Assembly: GCA_001942045.1 (NCBI GenBank)
Contig: MSTD01000003.1
Span: 33,498-97,497, forward strand
Length of the DNA stretch: 64,000 nucleotides
Direction: 5' to 3'
Source of the DNA: Mycolicibacterium porcinum
GTDB lineage: Bacteria; Actinomycetota; Actinomycetes; Mycobacteriales; Mycobacteriaceae
Made by a program: the position numbers and the translations under genes. How positions within the stretch are numbered: position 1 is the first letter of the stretch; every line of letters starts with the position of its first letter. The notes beneath the pieces were generated by a model. That model did not search any database. It saw only the letters and a program-made list of their open reading frames with translations, and was not told the DNA's origin. Of the stretch, positions 59,258 through 64,000 are shown piece by piece.

Positions 59258-59331
59258 CACCCGCGGCTGGACTCGAACCAGCAACCTCCTGCTTCGTAAA
59301 CAGGCGCTCTCTCCATTTGAGCTACGCGGGC
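59258..59331 (-). tRNA. tRNA-Arg (anticodon ACG)
   Basis: Full cloverleaf on the minus strand: acceptor GCCCGCG/CGCGGGT, D-arm, anticodon stem CCTGT/GCAGG with loop TTACGAA (anticodon ACG), and T-arm with GGTTCGAGTCC. Last gene of the tRNA array in reading direction. No CCA encoded. Confidence 0.85.
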
Positions 59332-59342
59332 ATCCTGTGTCG

Positions 59343-59416
59343 TGCCCCTGGACGGACTCGAACCGCCAACCTTCGCCGTCGGAGGACGACGCTCTCTCCG
59401 ATTGAGCTACAGGGGC
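59343..59416 (-). tRNA. tRNA-Arg (anticodon CCG)
   Basis: Minus-strand cloverleaf: acceptor GCCCCTG/CAGGGGC, anticodon stem TCGTC/GGCGA with loop CTCCGAC (anticodon CCG), T-arm GGTTCGAGTCC. Separated from the next tRNA by 11 bases. Confidence 0.82.
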
Positions 59417-59455
59417 ATGGACACGGGCGGGGTGGAGGGGCTCCCGGAACTGCGG

Positions 59456-59526
59456 TAGTCCGTAGGCGAGTCGAACTCCTGCTGGCTGGTTGAGAACCAG
59501 ATGTGCTGCCATTACACCAACGGACC
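59456..59526 (-). tRNA. tRNA-Glu (anticodon CTC)
   Basis: Minus-strand cloverleaf of 71 bases: acceptor GGTCCGT/ACGGACT, D-arm GTGT-GCAC, anticodon loop TTCTCAA (anticodon CTC, decoding GAG), T-arm AGTTCGACTC. One mismatch at the outer pair of the anticodon stem. Identity Glu is from the anticodon; charging elements resemble the Glu/Gln class. Confidence 0.78.
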
Positions 59527-59530
59527 CGCG

Positions 59531-59604
59531 CTGCCCGCCCAGGATTCGAACCTGGAACCTTCTGGTTCAGAACCAGATGCAGCTACCAATTGTGCTAGCG
59601 GGCA
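59531..59604 (-). tRNA. tRNA-Gln (anticodon CTG)
   Basis: Minus-strand cloverleaf: acceptor TGCCCGC/GCGGGCA, anticodon stem TCTGG/CCAGA with loop TTCTGAA (anticodon CTG), T-arm GGTTCGAATCC. Four bases from the Glu tRNA. Confidence 0.85.
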
Positions 59605-59614
59605 ATAGAAATGG

Positions 59615-59696
59615 TCTGCGCGGAGGGGTTCGAACCCCCTGAGCCGAAGCAGCTGGTTTACAGCCAGCCGTGACACGCCATCGTCACCGCGCGCAG
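59615..59696 (-). tRNA. tRNA-Tyr (anticodon GTA), type II
   Basis: Minus-strand tRNA of about 82 bases with a long variable arm: anticodon stem GCTGG/CCAGC, loop CTGTAAA (anticodon GTA), T-arm GGGTTCGAACCCC. The exact acceptor pairing is ambiguous because of GCGC repeats, so the ends may shift by one or two bases. CCA is encoded after the discriminator. Confidence 0.75.
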
Positions 59697-59703
59697 GTGA
59701 GCG

Positions 59704-59747
59704 GGCGGGGCGGGCGAGCCTCCACTCATCGCGTCGTCCGCCCCGCC
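59704..59747 (-). terminator. Hairpin between HNH gene and tRNA-Tyr
   Basis: A 14-pair stem (59704-59717 with 59734-59747; one G-U pair), core GGCGGGGCGG/CCGCCCCGCC and a 16-base loop, beginning about 18 bases after the HNH stop in the direction of reading. No U-tract follows. It may end the HNH mRNA or serve as a processing site within the array transcript. Confidence 0.55.
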
Positions 59748-59764
59748 AGGTGAGGCACCGTCGG

Positions 59765-60259
59765 TCAGGCCATCGCCGGCACGCGGTAGCGATCCCGCTC
59801 GCGCGGCTCGTATGGCTCCCAGAACAACCGCATCCCGGCCTCCTCGGGCGTGCGATTCCCCTTGCGCCCGTTGCACGGTGCGCACGCAGCGACGAGATTC
59901 AGCCAGGTGTTCTGACCACCGCGCGACTCGGGCACGACGTGGTCCAGCGTGTCGCCGTATCCGCCGCAGTAGGCGCAGGTGTAGCCGTCACGTTCCAGCA
60001 CTCGGGCACGTGCTGCCCGATGTCCGGGCCGGTACGGCACGTGGATGTACTCCCGTAGTGCCACCGACACCGGCAGCTCGATGACCGTCGACGGGCTGTG
60101 TATGTGCACGGCCGGGCTGTGGCGCTCGATCACGTAGACCGAACCACGCAGCAGCAGCCGTACCGCCTCCTGCCAGGTCACGCGGCTGAGCACGCGGTAG
60201 TCGGCGTTGTATACCGTCACGGACTGCTGACGGTTTGTGTGGCGACGAATATGCGTCAT
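59765..60259 (-). CDS. HNH endonuclease within the tRNA array
   Basis: 164 residues. The C-terminal half has an HNH nuclease: CAYCG zinc-type pair, LDHVVPESRGGQNTWLNLVAACAPCNGRKG with the H, N and H residues and a second Cys pair. The N-terminal half (VYNADYRVLSRVTWQEAVRLLLRGSVYVIERH) is a region that precedes HNH in many actinobacterial and phage proteins. ATG 60259 has AAAGGAGG nine bases upstream. It sits between tRNA-Tyr and tRNA-Trp; phage and mobile-element tRNA arrays often carry such a nuclease, which may serve in homing. Confidence 0.88.
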   Translation of the reverse strand: MTHIRRHTNRQQSVTVYNADYRVLSRVTWQEAVRLLLRGSVYVIERHSPAVHIHSPSTVIELPVSVALREYIHVPYRPGHRAARARVLERDGYTCAYCGGYGDTLDHVVPESRGGQNTWLNLVAACAPCNGRKGNRTPEEAGMRLFWEPYEPRERDRYRVPAMA

Positions 60260-60289
60260 GACCGCGTGCCTCCTTTCTGTTCTGTTTGG

Positions 60290-60362
60290 CGCGGACGGAG
60301 GGACTCGAACCCCCAACCTGCGGTTTTGGAGACCGCCACTCTTCCGGTTGAGCTACATCCGC
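60290..60362 (-). tRNA. tRNA-Trp (anticodon CCA)
   Basis: Minus-strand cloverleaf: acceptor GCGGATG/CGTCCGC, anticodon stem GCGGT/ACCGC with loop CTCCAAA (anticodon CCA), T-arm GGTTCGAGTCC. 3' CCA encoded after discriminator G. Confidence 0.85.
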
Positions 60363-60374
60363 ATGTTTGATTTG

Positions 60375-60447
60375 AACCGCTGACGGGACTCGAACCCGTT
60401 CCGCCAGTTTGGAAGACTGACGTGCAAACCTGTTACACCTCAGCGGC
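60375..60447 (-). tRNA. tRNA-Gly (anticodon TCC)
   Basis: Minus-strand cloverleaf: acceptor GCCGCTG/CAGCGGT, anticodon stem TCAGT/ACTGG with loop CTTCCAA (anticodon TCC), T-arm GGGTTCGAGTCCC. Twelve bases from tRNA-Trp. Confidence 0.82.
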
Positions 60448-60459
60448 ATGAAATATTGG

Positions 60460-60531
60460 TGCGCCGTGAGGGTTTCGATCCCCCGTCCCCAGATTAAGAG
60501 TCTGGTGCTATCCCAACTCAGCTAACGGCGC
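60460..60531 (-). tRNA. tRNA-Lys (anticodon CTT)
   Basis: Minus-strand cloverleaf: acceptor GCGCCGT/ACGGCGC, anticodon stem CCAGA/TCTGG with loop CTCTTAA (anticodon CTT), T-arm with the less common loop ATCGAAA. CCA encoded. Twelve bases from tRNA-Gly. Confidence 0.85.
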
Positions 60532-60549
60532 GCGCCGGTACATCAATAG

Positions 60550-60635
60550 TGCGCTCGGCAGGAATCGAACCTGCATGCCCGTGTAGGGCACCCGGGTCTG
60601 AGCCGGGGCGCGTCTTCCAGTTCCGCCACGAGCGC
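60550..60635 (-). tRNA. tRNA-Leu (anticodon CAG), type II
   Basis: Minus-strand 86-base tRNA: acceptor GCGCTCG/CGAGCGC, anticodon stem CCCGG/CCGGG with loop CTCAGAC (anticodon CAG), long variable arm TGCCC-GGGCA, T-arm GGTTCGATTCC. First gene of the array, 12 bases after its -10 element. Confidence 0.88.
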
Positions 60636-60646
60636 GGATGCCACAT

Positions 60647-60676
60647 TGTGTAGTTTTCAAAGGTCCAGCCTGACAA
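60647..60676 (-). promoter_or_regulatory. Promoter of the tRNA array
   Basis: On the minus strand TTGTCA (60676-60671), 18-base spacer and TACACA (60652-60647). The start would fall a few bases before tRNA-Leu. This one promoter could transcribe the whole leftward array. Confidence 0.6.
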
Positions 60677-61150
60677 TAGATTTCGCCCGTCACACCGTTT
60701 GACACACGTTCATCCGTGTGCGTTTCCGACAACAGCATGCGCTGTCGAACTCGCGATTGTCGAGCATATTTTTTTCGTAATCCGTTACACACCAATGCAT
60801 TTTGGTGCGCCGAACTACAGGAACGTCAGGCGACGTTCCTGCCAGCGACAACGGCGAAGTTGAGAGATTTGTGTGATTGTTCTTCGGGCCCAAGCTTCCG
60901 GCCGGGACGCACACCCATTGATCGGGTGGAAGTTTGCAGACGTGTTGACCGGAAGCACCTGGGCCGCCACGAGCCATAGCCTTCGACCGACTGCCGGGTA
61001 CGGCCTTTGGCGCCAACGGTGCCCGCGTACGACAAACTCGCCGTGGATGCGTCGCGCATCCCGACGAGTAGCACGTAGCCGTCGCAGAACATGGTCACGG
61101 CGCCACGGTAACACCGCATTGCGACAGGTCCGAGCGATTTTTCCGCGGGA
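60677..61150. other. Stretch without a supported gene, with hairpins
   Basis: About 470 bases between the array promoter and the pyrE remnant. It holds a stem CACACG-TTCATC-CGTGTG (60703-60720) and a stronger one CAGGAACGTC-AGGC-GACGTTCCTG (60818-60841). Open frames on either strand (for example 60826-61119 minus) show no family likeness. It is probably decayed or insertion-derived sequence at the edge of the array. Confidence 0.5.
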
Positions 61151-61152
61151 AG

Positions 61153-61458
61153 ACCACCGGAATACCAACATTATTCGTACGGAAGGCCACCAAGACCTAC
61201 GGCACCTGCAGGCTGGCCGAAGGCGCCGACATCACCGGAAGCACGATCACTCTCGTAGAAGACGTGATCACCACCGGCGGCGCCGTTCGGGACGCAGCCG
61301 AGGCCCTCCGTCGCGAGCACGGCAGTGTCTCGACCGTGATCTGCGCGATCAATCGAAGCGCTGATCCCACCACCGTGCTACGCGACGTCGCGCTTTCCGT
61401 TCGTGCCGTCTTGACGAAAGCCGACCTCGATACCGCCCGACCGAGCGCGAACGATTAA
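61153..61458 (+). pseudogene. pyrE remnant: C-terminal part of orotate phosphoribosyltransferase
   Basis: In frame from about 61153 the translation reads TGIPTLFVRKATKTYGTCRLAEG, then LVEDVITTGGAVRDAAEALR, the PRPP-binding signature of orotate phosphoribosyltransferase, then STVICAINRS and a normal stop. About the first 90 residues of a full enzyme are missing; an in-frame stop occurs at 61069 and the sequence upstream of 61150 does not match. No start codon fits. This is a 5'-deleted pseudogene, perhaps cut by insertion or deletion at the tRNA array. Confidence 0.8.
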
Positions 61459-61506
61459 CTCGATGTCAACCCCGAACCGTCACGACGGCGAGGGAGCTTC
61501 TCGTCG

Positions 61507-62028
61507 TCAGCCCGGTCGGCCAGTCCCCTCAGGCGGTAGCGCGGCGGCAAAGAAGTCGTGACACGCCTCCACCGCAGGCTTCAATTCTGGAATGCTGCTG
61601 GCACTCACGTCGCCGCGCATCTTGGAGGTGTCGATGAGCGGGTCACGGGCAGAAGCCGGGTCGGGGAAGTCCGGCACGCCGTGGTCGCGCACGCATTGCG
61701 CGAACTTGAGTGCCGCGGACTGCTGCGCCGGCGTGCGCCCATCAGTTGACCAGCCTGCGGGTTGCAGGCTCGCACATGCACTGACTGCGTTCTGCCACGT
61801 GGCCTTCGATACGGAGATTCCTCCGTAGTGGATTTGGCCTTCTGCGTTCGGGTTGGGGAAGTCCGCGACACCGTTGGCCCGCATGCACTCGGAGTACGTC
61901 GTCGCCTGTTCCTGACCGGCAGGGTCGGCGACAGCCTGGGCGGCGAGGGCCAAACCAGCCGAGCCGATCAAGGTGGCGAGGGCAAGGGTGACGAGCGGAC
62001 GTCGGGTGTGTGCTGAGTTGTTTGTCAT
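61507..62028 (-). CDS. Secreted protein with two CxxxxGVxDFP repeats
   Basis: 173 residues: a signal peptide (cut near AVA-DPAG) and two copies of a short motif, C-MRANGVADFPNPNAEG and C-VRDHGVPDFPDPASA, each starting at a cysteine. This pattern is common in actinobacterial exported proteins next to efflux or two-component genes. ATG 62028 has no clear ribosome site. It is divergent from the response regulator, and direct repeats in the gap could regulate both. Confidence 0.8.
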   Translation of the reverse strand: MTNNSAHTRRPLVTLALATLIGSAGLALAAQAVADPAGQEQATTYSECMRANGVADFPNPNAEGQIHYGGISVSKATWQNAVSACASLQPAGWSTDGRTPAQQSAALKFAQCVRDHGVPDFPDPASARDPLIDTSKMRGDVSASSIPELKPAVEACHDFFAAALPPEGTGRPG

Positions 62029-62074
62029 ATCGCTAGTCAAGGTCCGGTGGCGTTGCGGGCGCGTATGCGATTTT

Positions 62075-62093
62075 CGATATGCCGACGATATGC
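62075..62093 (+). promoter_or_regulatory. Candidate response-regulator binding site
   Basis: CGATATGC occurs twice (62075-62082 and 62086-62093) with an 11-base period, the layout OmpR/PhoB-type regulators bind as tandem monomers. It lies between the secreted protein and response-regulator genes, just upstream of the leaderless promoter (TAGCGT, 62103-62108), so autoregulation is plausible. Confidence 0.6.
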
Positions 62094-62115
62094 GCGGGCT
62101 CGTAGCGTGGAGAGC

Positions 62116-62811
62116 ATGCGTGTGCTGGTCGTCGAAGACGAGCCCTACATGGCAACGGCGATCCGTGACGGTTTGCGCCTGGAGGCGATCGCCGCCGACA
62201 TCGCGGGCGACGGGAACGTCGCGCTGGAGTTGTTGAGCATCAACGCATACGACATCGCCGTCCTCGACCGCGACATCCCCGGCCCCTCTGGCGACGAGAT
62301 CGCCCGACGCATCGTTGCCTCGGGCAGCGGCACGCCGATCCTGATGTTGACTGCCGCGGACCGGCTCGATGACTTGGCCTCGGGATTCGAACTCGGTGCC
62401 GACGACTATCTGACCAAGCCGTTCGAGCTGCGCGAGCTCGTGCTGCGGCTGCGAGCGCTGGATCGCAGGCGTGCCCAGAGCAGGCCGCCGGTGCGGGAGA
62501 TCGCGGACCTGCGGCTGGATCCGTTCCGCCGTGAGGTCTACCGCGACGGCCGCTACGTCGCCCTCACCCGGAAACAGTTCGCGGTGCTCGAAGTTCTCGT
62601 CGCCGCCGAAGGTGGCGTCGTCAGCGCCGAAGAACTCTTGGAGCGGGCGTGGGATGAGAACGCCGATCCGTTCACCAATGCCGTGCGCATCACGGTTTCC
62701 GCGCTGCGCAAACGGCTGGGCGAACCGTGGATCATCGCAACAGTGCCAGGGGTCGGCTACCGCATCGAGGCGGGCGCCGGTTCCAGACGTGAGGAACGAA
62801 ACCGTGGATAG
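62116..62811 (+). CDS. OmpR/PhoB family response regulator
   Basis: 231 residues: receiver domain with acidic pocket VVEDE and phospho-acceptor Asp51 (AVLDRDIPG), then a winged-helix Trans_reg_C domain (YVALTRKQFAVLEVLVAAEGGVVSAEELLERAWDENADPFTNAVRITVSALRKRLG). ATG at 62116 follows TAGCGT by seven bases, so the mRNA is probably leaderless. Its last eight bases overlap the kinase start. Partner of the kinase next door. Confidence 0.93.
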   Translation: MRVLVVEDEPYMATAIRDGLRLEAIAADIAGDGNVALELLSINAYDIAVLDRDIPGPSGDEIARRIVASGSGTPILMLTAADRLDDLASGFELGADDYLTKPFELRELVLRLRALDRRRAQSRPPVREIADLRLDPFRREVYRDGRYVALTRKQFAVLEVLVAAEGGVVSAEELLERAWDENADPFTNAVRITVSALRKRLGEPWIIATVPGVGYRIEAGAGSRREERNRG

Positions 62812-63907
62812 AGCACCAGGATTGAGCCTTCGACTCAAACTCACCCTGAGCTACGTCGGGTTCCTCATGCTTGCCGGGGCTCTGCTGATGGCGGCCGTGT
62901 GGGTATTCCTGCTGCGGTACGTGCCAGACCGGATGATGATCATCCCGGGCAGCACCGACATCGTGTTCCCCAATGACGTCTTTCCCATCCGGTCCAGGCT
63001 CCTGCATGTTTTCGCTCCCAGAGCAGCCGTCGTGATGGCGTTCCTGTTGGTGTTCGGCCTGGTGGGGGGATGGCTGCTGGCCGGCCGGATGCTTGCGCCC
63101 CTCACTCGCATCACGGACGCCACCCGCATGGCCTCGAAGGGGTCGCTGTCGCACCGAATCCGATTGCCGGGCAAGCGAGATGAACTCCGAGAACTCGCCG
63201 ACGCCTTCGACGCCATGCTGGAACGGCTCGAAGCACACGTCGCCGAACAGCAGAGATTCGCCGCCAATGCTTCCCACGAACTGCGCACCCCGCTAGCGAT
63301 TACGCAGACGCTGCTCGACGTGGCCCGTAAGGATCGCCACCACGACACCGGTGAACTGCTCGAACGCCTGCACACCGTCAACGCCCGGGCGATCGCCCTG
63401 ACCGAAGCACTGCTGCTGCTCAGCCAGGCCGATCAACGGTCCTTCGCTCAAGAACGCGTCGACGTGTCCCTCGTCGCCGAAGAAGCCACGGAAACACTGC
63501 TGCCGCTGGCGGAGAAATATGGCGTCGTCGTCGAGACCTCCGGCGACGTCGCGCCCACCATCGGCTCTGCCGCGCTGTTGCTGCAGATGGCCACGAACCT
63601 GGTGCACAACGCGATCGTCCACAACCTGCCCGAACACGGGACCGTCCGGGTCACGACCAACGTTCACCCCACCTCAGTGGTTCTCTCTGTCGAGAACACC
63701 GGCGATAAGCTCACCGCGCCAATGGTTTCCACACTGGTGGAGCCGTTTCAACGCGGCAGTGAACGGGTGCGATCCCACCACGACGGTGTCGGCCTGGGCC
63801 TGGCAATTGTCAACAGCATCACCTTGGCCCACCACGGGACGCTCACCCTCACTCCACGTCCCGCCGGCGGGCTGTGTGTCACAGTGCGACTCCGACGAGG
63901 TGACTGA
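62804..63907 (+). CDS. Sensor histidine kinase, HisKA type
   Basis: 367 residues: two membrane helices (about residues 15-37 and 72-92) around a short extracytoplasmic loop, HAMP domain, HisKA dimerisation domain with His158 in FAANASHELRTPLA, and HATPase (N in MATNLVHNAIVHN, G in HDGVGLGLAIV). GTG at 62804 is set by GAGGAA seven bases upstream and gives an eight-base overlap with the response regulator. The loop (~35 residues) is small, so a membrane or accessory-protein signal is more likely than a soluble ligand. Confidence 0.92.
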   Translation: MDRAPGLSLRLKLTLSYVGFLMLAGALLMAAVWVFLLRYVPDRMMIIPGSTDIVFPNDVFPIRSRLLHVFAPRAAVVMAFLLVFGLVGGWLLAGRMLAPLTRITDATRMASKGSLSHRIRLPGKRDELRELADAFDAMLERLEAHVAEQQRFAANASHELRTPLAITQTLLDVARKDRHHDTGELLERLHTVNARAIALTEALLLLSQADQRSFAQERVDVSLVAEEATETLLPLAEKYGVVVETSGDVAPTIGSAALLLQMATNLVHNAIVHNLPEHGTVRVTTNVHPTSVVLSVENTGDKLTAPMVSTLVEPFQRGSERVRSHHDGVGLGLAIVNSITLAHHGTLTLTPRPAGGLCVTVRLRRGD

Positions 63908-64000
63908 CCGCATTGGTGAGCCCCACACACAGTGGTAATACACCGGTCCCATTTCAGGTAACCGCCCGCGCCAGCTAGGAGTAGCGCAGCCCTGCCAAGA
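63908..64000. other. Window end, no gene seen
   Basis: 93 bases after the kinase stop. No open frame with support and no clear terminator. A rightward gene may begin beyond the window. Confidence 0.5.

Noticed and set aside
59222..59512. Short open frames with APAAGLEPATSC-like products
   Set aside because: These are translations of the tRNA genes' reverse strand, a common gene-finder artefact.
60815..61171. 118-residue minus-strand frame between array and pyrE remnant
   Set aside because: Arg/Thr-rich, no domain, no ribosome site, overlaps hairpins.
61264..61458. Independent 64-residue gene
   Set aside because: It is the tail of the pyrE remnant; the matching sequence begins upstream without a start codon.

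Overview
The window is high-GC actinobacterial DNA, most likely from a rapidly growing Mycobacterium/Mycolicibacterium. It carries mycobacterial lineage markers: an MmpS/MmpL pair, DUF5994, two DUF5313 proteins, a haemophore-type secreted protein, a Crp closely resembling Rv3676, a GH6 cellulase and an L,D-transpeptidase with the SHGCLN signature. About fourteen genes have a TANNNT-type -10 element six to eight bases before an ATG/GTG, the mark of leaderless mycobacterial transcripts. The first 12 bases match the 3' end of the Tn5/Nextera mosaic end, so the window starts at a contig edge and its first gene is cut.

Layout. 1-2460: truncated NCS2 permease, DUF808 protein, cold-shock protein with a strong terminator. 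2466-9865: DUF5994, a translationally coupled mmpS-mmpL-tetR operon behind a palindrome, a second TetR, a DapB-like dehydrogenase and an alpha/beta hydrolase. 10052-19403: short-form NAD-glutamate dehydrogenase, OsmC, an MpaB-type oxygenase, TetR and LysR regulators and a NarL-type two-component system. 19420-24742: an Rv2004c-like kinase with a possible DosR box, a Crp paralogue, MarR-DUF5313, and GntR-MFS behind a perfect 32-bp palindrome. 24937-35789: cell-envelope enzymes, TetR-acyl-CoA dehydrogenase, SDR, tartrate-type dehydrogenase, a frameshifted LLM monooxygenase and a VOC protein. 35884-44891: Rieske oxygenase and its TetR, PhzF, PLP-kinase-like protein, a serine protease-nuclease fusion, XRE-cupin and PaiB regulators, and TetR opposite an SMP-30-like secreted protein.

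45019-52976 holds secreted and envelope genes (Tat substrate, GH6, haemophore-like, DsbA-like), a DUF1214-sulfotransferase pair with a divergent TetR over a 32-bp palindrome, and ArsR next to the second DUF5313. 52988-57005 is a compact unit of M56 peptidase and BlaI-type repressor, then CcdA and DsbA, then a divergent L,D-transpeptidase. A shared sequence (TCAAACCTAYGTAGC, 6 nt, GTAGCT) lies before blaI and in the dsbA/ldt divergent promoter, so one BlaI-type repressor may control a cell-wall and thiol-redox regulon.

59258-60635 is a tRNA array of nine tRNAs (Arg, Arg, Glu, Gln, Tyr, Trp, Gly, Lys, Leu) with an HNH endonuclease inside, read leftward from one promoter and next to a 5'-truncated pyrE remnant. 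It looks mobile. The window ends with a secreted protein divergent from an OmpR-type two-component pair. No CRISPR array, rRNA or recognisable insertion sequence was found.
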